From: Nosema muscidifuracis
Lineage: Eukaryota > Microsporidia > Nosematidae
Assembly: GCA_028335825.1 (NCBI GenBank)
Contig: JAIOKI010000005.1
Coordinates: forward strand, 558,001-622,000
DNA length: 64,000 nucleotides
Direction: 5' to 3'
The translations under genes were made by a program, and so were the position numbers. The notes under the pieces are model-generated. The model did no database searches and was not told where the DNA came from. It saw only the letters and a list, made by a program, of their open reading frames with translations. The number at the start of each line of letters is the position of its first letter. Positions within the stretch are counted from its first letter, which is position 1. Shown one piece after another: positions 1-8,504 of this stretch.

Positions 1-773
1 TGCAAGAGACTAAGAAAAATGTTGTACTCAACAAAAGGGAGAAGTCGAAACGCTTCACAAATAAAAACTACCCTAAGGTTGGCAAGCCGAAGGATGTTCT
101 AAAAGTTCCCAGTAAAACCACTAAGGGAAGTGTGGTATCACACAAACAAAAGAAAAATCTCTTAAGGAGACTTAGAGAAGACTCAGCTCATAAAAAAGTT
201 GAAATAAAAAATTTTATTGCCCCTAAAATGAAGGACAATAGAGACAAAAAGCCAGTAAAGAAGAATACTGGAGAAAAATGGACAGATAAGCTGTCTAGAG
301 AAGAACTCCTCAAAATCATGCTTGAGGGGAAGAAACCAGCCGAAAATAAGTATCGGCTGGTTACAATGGATGGTATACCATCAGGGGAGGGCCATAAAAA
401 TTTAGCTGTCTGGGCTAAGATACTAGGTGTTAAGGAATCAGATATTCCTTACATAAAAGATATCAGTGGGAAGACAATCCTTTTAGTAAGATATGAAGCT
501 GTTTTGAGAGTGGCAGACAGTCTTTGTAGAATTGCCGAGGGAGTCAGATGCCTGTCTGAGCCAAATGCTTTGAGACAGTTCTTGTCTCATAATAAAGATA
601 AAATAGTAGCAGATCTTGCTGTTATTAAAAAAAGCTGGAAGTCTTTTGTTCCTCTGCAAAAGTCTATAAAAGTTATAGTACGATGTCTTAATAATTTGGA
701 GACAAGTATGTTAAAAAAGTTTGCTTTAGATGATGAAGCTATAAAAGATATTCTGGAGGCTAATGGTCCCTGA
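1..773 (+). CDS. LINE ORF1 protein (partial, no start in window)
   Basis: The reading frame is open from position 3 to the TGA at 771-773, with no stop before 132. The GTG at 132 is therefore not a start and the true N-terminus lies left of the window. The visible protein is about 256 residues. The first 100 are very rich in Lys and Arg, which fits an RNA-binding region. The rest is predicted mainly helical, and no zinc knuckle is seen. In LINEs, ORF1 usually encodes an RNA-binding protein that packages the transcript; here this is inferred from position and composition, not from a recognised domain. It overlaps the ORF2 start by 11 bases. Confidence 0.75.
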   Translation, partial: QETKKNVVLNKREKSKRFTNKNYPKVGKPKDVLKVPSKTTKGSVVSHKQKKNLLRRLREDSAHKKVEIKNFIAPKMKDNRDKKPVKKNTGEKWTDKLSREELLKIMLEGKKPAENKYRLVTMDGIPSGEGHKNLAVWAKILGVKESDIPYIKDISGKTILLVRYEAVLRVADSLCRIAEGVRCLSEPNALRQFLSHNKDKIVADLAVIKKSWKSFVPLQKSIKVIVRCLNNLETSMLKKFALDDEAIKDILEANGP

Positions 774-3700
774 AAATAAAATTCTAAATATTGATTTATT
801 ACGATTCACTCTAAGGAATCAAAAAACTTCTTTATTTAAGCTTCTTAGAAGCAACAAAAGTATTTGTATTGATTTAAGTTACAAACTTATTAAAATCAAA
901 AGTAAATGTCATTCGAGATCCCTCGGAGTAAAATCTTTAAATTATAATGTAATGTTTAATTTAAGAAAAAAGATCAAGCTTAACAGCTTACAAAAGAAGC
1001 TCTGCTTAGTAAAGGCCTTGGCAAGCCATATTAAGATTCCAGAGTTACAAAAGAAACTTACAAGAGTTAATCCAGTTTTAGATAACTGTATTGTAGGTAG
1101 TAAAAGACATCGCAGACGTGATACAACATTTACTTTCTTTGCTGTAAAGAAAGTACAAAAAGACAACTTTATTAATGCATTAAAGCAGTTAAACATTAAT
1201 GTGTTAAAAGAAAAACCAGCTAAGTTTAAGCAGGTACAAAAGTTAAAGACTCTTGACAAAGTTAAGCTTTGTAGTCTTAATATAAATCATCTTTATGGGA
1301 AGAAGGAAGACTTAGAGATCCTTTTGAAAGTAGAGAAACCATCAATTTTATGTCTACAAGAAACATGGAAGAAATCCACTTTTATTGGAAGACTAGAAAA
1401 GTATATGGTAGTGGAAACACCTGCCATAGGTAAAAATAAACCAGGTTTAATGACCTTGGTAAGAAAAAGTGGAGCAGTGAGATGTTCTAAAAAAGGTAAT
1501 GATGACAACATCCTACAAACGGTTGTTGAATTCAAAACAAGTACAGGATGGACAAAGATACTAGTTATCAATGTCTATGTGCCACAAGATAGAGAGCTTA
1601 AGCAATTAACTCTCATAAAATTAATCAACCTTCTTAATATTGAGAAGAACAAAAGATGCTACAAGGAGATTATAGTAATGGGAGATATGAATTGTAAAGA
1701 TTCAACTCTCAAACAAAAGCTTGTTGCTGGAGGTTTAAATCCTCTTATCAACTACAATAGAGTATCAGGAACTAGAATCCTGAGTAATGGTAAAGTCTCA
1801 AAAAGACGTATTGATACGATCTTTAGAGTCTTAAAGCAAGACAGTGAGAAGGTTACTATCTCACAAAGATGGGCTGTAGGAGATCATCTACTACTTAGAA
1901 GATACATAACTCTTCCTTCTCCAGTAGTAGAGACATCTTTTACATATAACAGAAAGAAGATGCAAGATCCTCTTATTGAAGAGAAATTGAGTCAGCTTTT
2001 GAATAGGAAACTATTCACAATAGAAGAACTCCCAAGAGTTTTAAAAGAAGTATGTACAACTGAAAAGGTGTACGATAAAGTTAAGGTAAGAAAAGGATTA
2101 CCTATTAAATGGAAGCACATTAATGTGTATAAAAGATTTAGACTTGCCACAAAGCAAGTACTAAAACAATGGAATGATGTAAATGCTTTTAGGTATTTGA
2201 CATTAAAAAAAGAAGTTGAGGAAACAAGAGTGAAGGTTCGGCGAGAACGAGCTAATCTCTGGGCCTTTAATGGCATAAACCTCTATAAAAGTAATCGCTC
2301 TAGAGATTTCTGGAAGTGGCTAAAGGGTATGTCTAACACATCAGTTAGACTAGACAATGTTTGTCTTCAAGACGAGGAGGGCATAGCTCACAATGAGCAA
2401 CAAAAGAAGCTAGAAATAGCTAACAAATTTTATGCTAAATTAGCAACATCAACTGTAGATAGTGACTCTATATACAACAAAAGTCTTTTAAAAGAGCCTC
2501 CTGATGACGTCACAATGGAGGAATTAATAAAAGCTACAAATAATTGTGGCAATAACAAAGCAGCCGGTCCGGATGAAATTCCAACTGAGCTATACAAGGT
2601 ACTACTTAGGCCTAGTCTAGTAGATAAAAAGCTGCCCTCATTCCTGGTGGATGAGATCAACAAATTTATAACAGGTGCCAGCCCACCTGTTTATTGGAGT
2701 GCTGCTGATATGGTATGCCTCCATAAAAAGGGAGATGAAACAGATATCAACAACTATAGAGGTATTGCACTGATTAATACAATCAGTAAAATATACCTAA
2801 AAATAATCAATGATAGACTTACACAGTTTGTCGATACAAATAACATTCTTTCTCCTTATCAGGCTGGATTTAGAGCAGGAGAAGAATGTATGAACCAGGT
2901 AGCAACTTTATTAGAAGTTGTTAAAAGAAGAGAATTTCGAAGTCTGAAGACATATCTGTGCTTCATAGACTTTGAAAAAGCTTATGATAATGTTAGCCAT
3001 GAGCTATTATTTAATAAGCTACAAAAGTATTGTATACCAGAATATCTGATAAATACATTGAAAGATATATATGGTAACACACAAATGAGAATCCGCATAG
3101 GTGGAGATACAAGCAGTGGCTATAGCTACAGAAAAGGTGTGAGACAAGGATGCCCTTGTTCTCCAATGTTGTTCAATCTGTTTATTAATGACATTTTTGA
3201 TGACATGACAAAAGTGATTGTACCTCGATCAACAATAGCAATACCAGGACTGATGTTTGCAGATGACATTGTTGTCTTTGGTGATTCAAAAAATGATTTG
3301 GAACTAAAAATTCAACAAATCAGCAAATGGGCAGTTGACAATCAAATGAAAGTTAACTGTAACAAAAGTGGTATTCTCGTATGGAATACCAATACAAGCT
3401 ATGAGTCAGAAGATATCTCTATAGATATTGATTTCGGAAAGATCTGTGAAGTCACAGAATACAGGTATTTGGGTGTTTTGATTAAAAAAAGCACCCTCGA
3501 AGATCATCTTGTAAAAGATGGAGCCTTTAGAGGCAAAAAAGCATTAGAAGCATTGAAACCAAAGCTTCTTAACAAGAGTATATGTATTCCGTTCAAGGGA
3601 ATACTAATAAAGAATGTACTAGTACCTGCACTCATGTACGGTAGTGAGTTATGGGGAATGTCTAGTACAAGATCAGGGAGAATCAGTAGGATTCTCAGAA

Positions 3701-4473
3701 AAGCTGTCCGGATGATATTCTGGACAAAAATAGTTCCATTAGATAGGATAATGGATGAGTTCTGTATTAACAGGATTCAAATACAAGCAGCTCTAAATCG
3801 CTTTAGAGCATTAAGGAAGTGGAAACACAACAAAACTATAATCTCGGAATTTGTAGAACAAGTTCCAAGAGCCAAAAAGACTACATGGAGTTCAAGAACT
3901 CGACGGTGGTGTAAAAGATATGTCGGACACGACTATGAAAGTATTGACTACAAAGTAGCCAAACAAAGAATAATAGAGGTATTGAAAGGTAGGAGATCCT
4001 ATAATACTACCATAGCATCCTCACTAGCAGCACAGTATGGTATATTTGAGTCTCAACTCAAGTACATACTAACACAAATAAATAAGAGACAGATAAGGAA
4101 TTACACTAAAATAAGATGTAATTTAATTAGATGGTCTTCTGCGTTAGCTAATGCTCTTAGAATCCCTCAGTATTATAGAGAACATTGCTTTCTATGTGAG
4201 GGAGAACAGGAAAATCTTGAACATTTCCTGTTAGATTGTCCATCCTTATCTGAGACAAGATCTCTTTATGAGAACAAAATTACAGAGTTAAATTCTTTAA
4301 CTCTGACAAAAGTAGAACGAGTTAAGATGATCATTGGTAATATCAATGACATCAAGACTTCACCAACAGGAAGAAAAGCTCTACTTGTAAGAGTAGAATT
4401 TCTTGATAAAATGATAGTACAAAGATATATCATTGTACAACAAAAGAGTAGACTTCATGTCTCATCAGAGTAA
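763..4473 (+). CDS. LINE ORF2: endonuclease / reverse transcriptase
   Basis: This 1236-residue protein nicks target DNA and copies the element RNA into the nick (target-primed reverse transcription). Residues 1-165 are a basic linker. Residues about 165-385 form an exonuclease-endonuclease-phosphatase fold: LNIN at the start, LQET, GDMN near 307, RRID near 348 and GDH near 373. The reverse transcriptase lies at about 590-900, with FIDFEKAYD near 733, a GVRQGCPCSP block and the catalytic FADD near 832-835. The C-terminus carries a CCHC knuckle, C1143-x2-C1146-x8-H-x4-C. The start overlaps the end of ORF1, which suggests termination-reinitiation; no frameshift site is obvious at the overlap. 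All catalytic motifs seen are intact. Confidence 0.95.
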   Translation: MVPENKILNIDLLRFTLRNQKTSLFKLLRSNKSICIDLSYKLIKIKSKCHSRSLGVKSLNYNVMFNLRKKIKLNSLQKKLCLVKALASHIKIPELQKKLTRVNPVLDNCIVGSKRHRRRDTTFTFFAVKKVQKDNFINALKQLNINVLKEKPAKFKQVQKLKTLDKVKLCSLNINHLYGKKEDLEILLKVEKPSILCLQETWKKSTFIGRLEKYMVVETPAIGKNKPGLMTLVRKSGAVRCSKKGNDDNILQTVVEFKTSTGWTKILVINVYVPQDRELKQLTLIKLINLLNIEKNKRCYKEIIVMGDMNCKDSTLKQKLVAGGLNPLINYNRVSGTRILSNGKVSKRRIDTIFRVLKQDSEKVTISQRWAVGDHLLLRRYITLPSPVVETSFTYNRKKMQDPLIEEKLSQLLNRKLFTIEELPRVLKEVCTTEKVYDKVKVRKGLPIKWKHINVYKRFRLATKQVLKQWNDVNAFRYLTLKKEVEETRVKVRRERANLWAFNGINLYKSNRSRDFWKWLKGMSNTSVRLDNVCLQDEEGIAHNEQQKKLEIANKFYAKLATSTVDSDSIYNKSLLKEPPDDVTMEELIKATNNCGNNKAAGPDEIPTELYKVLLRPSLVDKKLPSFLVDEINKFITGASPPVYWSAADMVCLHKKGDETDINNYRGIALINTISKIYLKIINDRLTQFVDTNNILSPYQAGFRAGEECMNQVATLLEVVKRREFRSLKTYLCFIDFEKAYDNVSHELLFNKLQKYCIPEYLINTLKDIYGNTQMRIRIGGDTSSGYSYRKGVRQGCPCSPMLFNLFINDIFDDMTKVIVPRSTIAIPGLMFADDIVVFGDSKNDLELKIQQISKWAVDNQMKVNCNKSGILVWNTNTSYESEDISIDIDFGKICEVTEYRYLGVLIKKSTLEDHLVKDGAFRGKKALEALKPKLLNKSICIPFKGILIKNVLVPALMYGSELWGMSSTRSGRISRILRKAVRMIFWTKIVPLDRIMDEFCINRIQIQAALNRFRALRKWKHNKTIISEFVEQVPRAKKTTWSSRTRRWCKRYVGHDYESIDYKVAKQRIIEVLKGRRSYNTTIASSLAAQYGIFESQLKYILTQINKRQIRNYTKIRCNLIRWSSALANALRIPQYYREHCFLCEGEQENLEHFLLDCPSLSETRSLYENKITELNSLTLTKVERVKMIIGNINDIKTSPTGRKALLVRVEFLDKMIVQRYIIVQQKSRLHVSSE

Positions 4474-4890
4474 AATCTGATACAAAAGTAGCTAATTTAT
4501 TAGCAACAAAAGAATTAAATTCTGACCTGGGAGGGGTTTGGCTTAAAGCTGCATATTATGCCGTAGCATTCCGCTGAACTGAGTTGTGTTCTTAAATGGT
4601 GTATTGAACCAGGCGATAACCCAAAATCCTGCTGAACGCAGGTCTCAGTCATTATGACTGAAGGATTTTAATTAATCCTAAGGGGTTCCCAATCTTCCTA
4701 CAAGCAAGGCCTTCATTGTATGCTGGTGTGTGTCACCAAATATTGGATGTAGAAGTTTTTACTTGCCGTGTGGCTTTTCTTTCTTATCTCAATAAATTAT
4801 TTTATTTTTTTTTATTTTTTTTTTTTTTCAATTTGCTGGATGTTGCAGTCTCTACAGCTGATTCAGCTTTCTCTCAACCATTTAATTAGC
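4474..4890 (+). other. Structured 3' UTR of the LINE
   Basis: This noncoding tail holds several perfect short stem-loops: 4628-4642 (CCTGC/GCAGG, 5-base loop), 4646-4660 (CAGTCA/TGACTG, 3-base loop), 4662-4679 (AGGATT/AATCCT) and a GGTG/CACC hairpin near 4723-4735. A further palindrome, AGCTGA/TCAGCT, lies near 4857-4869. An alternative pairing of 4623-4630 (AAAATCCT) with 4662-4669 would enclose the first two hairpins. Many LINE reverse transcriptases recognise a folded 3' end of their RNA, so this is the probable template-recognition region; that role is inferred. Confidence 0.6.
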
Positions 4891-4977
4891 CCTTTTATTT
4901 TATTTTCAATACTGATTTTTTTTTAAAAATATTTTTTTTATTTTACTTTATTCATTACACTTTACTACTCTAGAATA

Positions 4978-5241
4978 TCATAAAAAGTCTATTCTCCTTG
5001 AACTTCCATACTTTTTATTTTCTTTTTTTGACTTAATTTCAATATATCCGTTTGGAGACATTAGCTGAACAATCCTTTTTGGAGTACCAATTCTTTTAGG
5101 TGTAGTAATAAATCTTCTGGTTTCCTTAATCGATTTAACCTTCTTAAGAGATTCTGTAGACTTTCTTTTAATCAAAATCTCTGTTGATTTAACTTTATTA
5201 ATATATTTCTTTGTCCACCATGTTTTTCTATCTTTAAGCAT
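4978..5241 (-). CDS. Small lysine-rich protein, unknown
   Basis: This 87-residue protein is strongly basic, rich in Lys, Arg, Thr and Ser, with short internal repetition (two TPKRI blocks, two KST blocks). No family was recognised. Such composition fits a nucleic-acid or chromatin binding protein, but this is only a guess. There is no CCC/GGG signal within 15 bases of the ATG; the nearest C-rich stretch on this strand is about 30-38 bases upstream (5271-5279 on the plus strand). It lies between the LINE tail and tRNA-Trp. It could be a chance open frame, although its composition is less AT-driven than most spurious frames here. Confidence 0.4.
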   Translation of the reverse strand: MLKDRKTWWTKKYINKVKSTEILIKRKSTESLKKVKSIKETRRFITTPKRIGTPKRIVQLMSPNGYIEIKSKKENKKYGSSRRIDFL

Positions 5242-5327
5242 GTAATCAAAAAATATTTTTTTATAATATTTTGGGAGGGAAATGTTATATTTTAATTATT
5301 TCTATTGTTAATTATCTTATTCACTAA

Positions 5328-5399
5328 GACCTCGTGGCGCAATGGTAGCGCGTCGGATTCCAGACCCGAAGGTTCTAGGTTCGAGCCCTAGCGTGGTCA
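5328..5399 (+). tRNA. tRNA-Trp (CCA)
   Basis: The cloverleaf has a 7-base acceptor stem with one T-T mismatch, a D arm, anticodon loop TTCCAGA (anticodon CCA) and a standard T arm with GGTTCGA. A run of T follows at 5400, the usual RNA polymerase III stop. A CCA-only Trp tRNA agrees with TGA being used as a stop in the genes of this window. No intron is seen. Confidence 0.95.
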
Positions 5400-6261
5400 T
5401 TTTTGTTTTATATTCAAATCATTTTATAATCTATTTATTACATTAAAAAATTAATATAAACATTATATTCTTCTTTATGACTGCTTCTCAGGGATACAGC
5501 CCGTTCTTGAATAAAACTTTAAAGAACTTATACAACATTCGCAAACTTTTTATTTATAGACTCATATTTTTCATATAATTTTACTTTATCGAATTGTAAG
5601 ACATCATGAACAATATAAATTTACTCTTTAAGACGCTCTTTTAAAGGCCCACTATATTTTTTTATTATCACAACTCTTTTTCTAAATAATCATTCTATTA
5701 TATGCTAATTCTATCTATACCCTAGCAAAATCATAATATATTTCATTAGATATGCATTTTTACAAGATTTTTATAAATCTCTATTTCTAAATTATCAACT
5801 TCAAAAATCAGATTTTCTTTCAAATTAACTTAAATATCTTTAAATTCTAGTTTCATAGATAATATTTCTTATTGGTTTATCAACATAAAAAAGATCTATT
5901 CATTTATATATATAAAAAGTTTGAATTTTAACATTTATTCAACCCTTAATAATAAAAGTACATAAGATATTGAAGATAGTAATTTTGCTTAAAATAGTCA
6001 ATATTTCATAAAATATAATTAGAATTTAATTTCAGTTTCGTATAAGTTTACATAATATTATTTTAATAAAAAAACTAAAATAAAATTACCAAATAATTCA
6101 AGTAGACGCACAGTAAATGTTTTATACACAGAGTTATTTTATTCTATTCAGTTATTTAAAAGTCATTCTTGTTCTCATAATGGAAAAGCTTTTACTAGTA
6201 CATCCATATATATAAAAAGTTTAAAATTTATTTATTTTATAATCTCTAATAAAAGTACATT

Positions 6262-6412
6262 CTCATTCTGAGAACAGAGAAGCAGTAGCTATTCTTTAAA
6301 ATAAAAAATATATATTAGTATCCGAGAGAAAGCCCCGACTTACAATCAGATAAATTTAAATCTAATAATTCGTGTTGCACACCAGCACATCATTAAAGTC
6401 AATTTGTAAGTT
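6262..6412 (+). ncRNA. Candidate structured RNA (unassigned)
   Basis: This is an island of higher GC in AT-rich spacer. A 9-base stem, with one G-U pair, joins 6337-6345 and 6404-6412. It encloses an AGAT/ATCT hairpin (6348-6363) and a GTGT/ACAC hairpin (6372-6382). A TATA-like box lies about 50 bases upstream of the island. An ACAGAGAAG string near 6273 recalls the U6 snRNA ACAGAGA box, but no U6 internal stem-loop follows. Strand and identity are uncertain. Confidence 0.25.
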
Positions 6413-6599
6413 TTAACATCCTTTAATTAGACGTTTAATTTAATAAAAAAAATAATTTTAAAACTTTTGTGATAAATCAAAAAAATGAATTTTTTTAAAC
6501 TTTACGATATTTTTTATTCAATATGATTTTTTAAATTGGAATGCCGGTATTAAAATTGAAATAGTACTGAAACATGGATTTTTGATTTATAATTTTATA

Positions 6600-6602
6600 C
6601 CC
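6600..6602 (+). promoter_or_regulatory. CCC start signal directly before ATG 6603
   Basis: The CCC triplet abuts the ATG at 6603. In microsporidia such CCC (or GGG) motifs mark transcription starts a few bases before the start codon. This argues for 6603 rather than the upstream in-frame ATG at 6582. Confidence 0.7.
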
Positions 6603-7571
6603 ATGTCCACCTTTGAAGACAATAAATTTACCAAAGAAATTTCACTGGCACCTATGCTTGAAGTAACTACTGCAAATTTTAGAAAACTTGTAAGAATATC
6701 ATCTGAAAAAACAATTCTATTCACTGAAATGATAGTTGCGAGTACAATTTTACACATTCAGACTGATAAACTAATAGAACGACTCGGAACAATTGATGCT
6801 AACACTATAGTGCAAATAGGTGGATCCGATCCCGAGGAAATTTCCAACGCAATTAGTATTTTACAAAAACATGGATGTACTCAGTTCAATTTAAATGTTG
6901 GATGTCCTAGTTCAAGAGTACAAAAAGGATGCTTTGGTGCAATTCTTATGAAAGATAAATGTTTAGTCAGTGATATTGTTAACAGTGTTTTTACAAAGTG
7001 TAAAACGGTACTTTCGCTTAAAATTCGTACTGGAGTTGATGAATGTGATTCTTATGATTTTTTTAAAGATTTCGTTACTTATCTTGTCACAAATACACCC
7101 GTTTCAAAATTCTATGTACACGCGCGTAAGTGTTGGCTTAAAGGACTATCACCAAAACAAAATAGAAATATTCCACCTTTAAATTACGATTTTGTGTACA
7201 GAATTAAAGAAGATTTTCCGCATATCAAATTTATATTAAATGGTGGGCTTAAGGGCGTCAGAGATATAGAAAAACTCAAGAATCTTGACGGTATGATGAT
7301 AGGCAGAGAAGCTGTTAAAAATATTTTAGTTTTTAAATCAATTGATGAACATCTCTATGGTACTACTGATAAAAATGTGGATGATATACTATGCGAATAT
7401 CTCCAAGAATTTAATGGTAATTCTCAAGTTGATTTTAGGATTCTTGGACCTATTCAGCATATTTTCCATGGTCAGAAGGGCACAAAGAAGTTTAAAATAT
7501 TTCTTAATGAAGCAGTTAGACAAAAATATACTATTGATAAAGTCATTGAACAACTTAATACATTTAATTAA
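6603..7571 (+). CDS. tRNA-dihydrouridine synthase, bacterial DusA type
   Basis: This 322-residue FMN enzyme reduces uridine to dihydrouridine in the tRNA D-loop using NADPH. The TIM-barrel begins with LAPMLEVTT, followed by TEMI, an IQIGGSDP block and the catalytic-cysteine motif LNVGCPSSRVQKGCFGA. It then has KIRTGVDECDSY, VHARKCWLKGLSPKQNR and NGG. The GCPSxRVQ and HARKxWLxGLSPKxNR motifs are hallmarks of bacterial DusA; fungal Dus1-4 have other sequences around the cysteine. The length also matches DusA (about 330). The start at 6603 is chosen because CCC sits directly before it; the ATG at 6582 would add seven residues. This type in a fungus-related parasite suggests lateral transfer. Function is confident; target position on tRNA is not known. 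Confidence 0.93.
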   Translation: MSTFEDNKFTKEISLAPMLEVTTANFRKLVRISSEKTILFTEMIVASTILHIQTDKLIERLGTIDANTIVQIGGSDPEEISNAISILQKHGCTQFNLNVGCPSSRVQKGCFGAILMKDKCLVSDIVNSVFTKCKTVLSLKIRTGVDECDSYDFFKDFVTYLVTNTPVSKFYVHARKCWLKGLSPKQNRNIPPLNYDFVYRIKEDFPHIKFILNGGLKGVRDIEKLKNLDGMMIGREAVKNILVFKSIDEHLYGTTDKNVDDILCEYLQEFNGNSQVDFRILGPIQHIFHGQKGTKKFKIFLNEAVRQKYTIDKVIEQLNTFN

Positions 7572-8427
7572 ATACACCTATAAGATGTTTCCGTTATTTT
7601 ATTATTTTTGTTTTTTAACTTCACCACCAATTATTAGATTTAGAATTTGTTAATTGCTGCTTATCTTCTCTATCTTATATTATTGATTATAACCATACAA
7701 AGTAGTCTTTTCTATTGAATTGTAATTTGTCTTGCTGTATGACATATAAGAATACATGTTTATTTTCTAAAATAGAATTAAGAGATTTATGTTGTATTAT
7801 TTAATTAAGAATTATATCTTTTCTTTCTGTTTTTTATTTCATAGCTTTTTTGTCAAAAGGGAGTAAGGCTTAAAGAGATTTTCGTTTCTTTTCATCAGTA
7901 GTTCAATAAAAATCTCCTAAAAGTCAATAATTAAATATACTCATTAATGAGATCTGTAAATTAATTAAGTTTTTGTATTTGTGACTATGAGATTTCATAT
8001 TAGCACGTAGTTAAATATTTTAGTCTTGCATCCATGTATTGGTTCCAAATCACTCTCCAAGATATCATATTTTCATAGATTTTTAACTCAAACATGTTGA
8101 AGATTGTCAATATATGTGACTCCTGAATTTAAAATCACTATTTTTTCGATCTGTTATCGATTACCAAAATATTTAATAAATATAATTTACTTTAATATCG
8201 GTTTTTAGTTGTAATGACTCTAATTTCTACGAATTTGTTAACTACCACTTTTTTGGAATAAATGAATTCTTAAATTATTCACTGTTTGTCGAATCTTGTA
8301 TTTTTTGTGCAATAGTATGTATATACATGCATTTGACAGTTGATATCTGTTAATATTTTTATTTATTTAAGTTTATTTTTCAATGATAAATTCAACAAAT
8401 TTATTGTTAAGAAAAGAGCATTTTCAA
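7572..8427. other. Intergenic, nothing recognised
   Basis: This is AT-rich spacer between the Dus gene and tRNA-Ile. No open frame with a CCC/GGG signal, no clear tandem array and no convincing RNA fold was seen. Confidence 0.5.
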
Positions 8428-8501
8428 GCTCTGGTAGCTCAGCCGGTTAGAGCGTCGTGCTAATAACGCGAAGGCCCTGGGTTCGAATCCCAGTCGGAGC
8501 A
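8428..8501 (+). tRNA. tRNA-Ile (AAT)
   Basis: This is a full cloverleaf: acceptor GCTCTGG/TCGGAGC with two G-T pairs, anticodon loop CTAATAA (AAT, read as inosine-modified IAU), and T arm GGTTCGAATCC. A T run at 8502 is the polymerase III stop. The next gene, on the opposite strand, ends only a few bases away. Confidence 0.96.
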
Positions 8502-8504
8502 TTT

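Larger units (their letters stand above)
1..4890 (+). mobile_element. Non-LTR (LINE) retrotransposon, 5' end outside the window
   Basis: ORF1 (open to the left edge), ORF2 with endonuclease and reverse transcriptase, and a 3' region with several stem-loops form one LINE unit. Its base composition is clearly less AT-rich than the host DNA to its right, which suggests a different origin or codon history. ORF2 has no internal stop over 1236 codons, so the copy looks intact as far as it can be seen. The 3' boundary is uncertain: GC-richer, hairpin-bearing sequence ends between about 4790 (a T-rich run) and 4890. No target-site duplication can be tested because the 5' end is missing. The APE-type endonuclease places it among L1/CR1/Jockey/I-like LINEs rather than the R2 group; the clade was not resolved. 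Confidence 0.93.
5405..6602. other. Intergenic, about 1.2 kb, with repeat pair and a folded patch
   Basis: No credible coding frame was found. A diverged direct repeat of about 60 bases lies at 5901-5963 and 6201-6260, exactly 300 bases apart. Each copy starts with a TATATATAAAAAG box and ends with AATAAAAGTACAT. A GC-richer patch at about 6262-6412 can fold (listed separately). A second small GC-richer patch near 5474-5530 has a GTTCTT/AAGAAC stem. Confidence 0.5.

Noticed and set aside
132-134. GTG as start of LINE ORF1
   Set aside because: The frame is open to the left window edge, so the start is outside the window.
6270-6290. U6 snRNA from ACAGAGAAG
   Set aside because: The internal stem-loop and AGC triad context of U6 do not follow; kept only as part of an unassigned RNA candidate.
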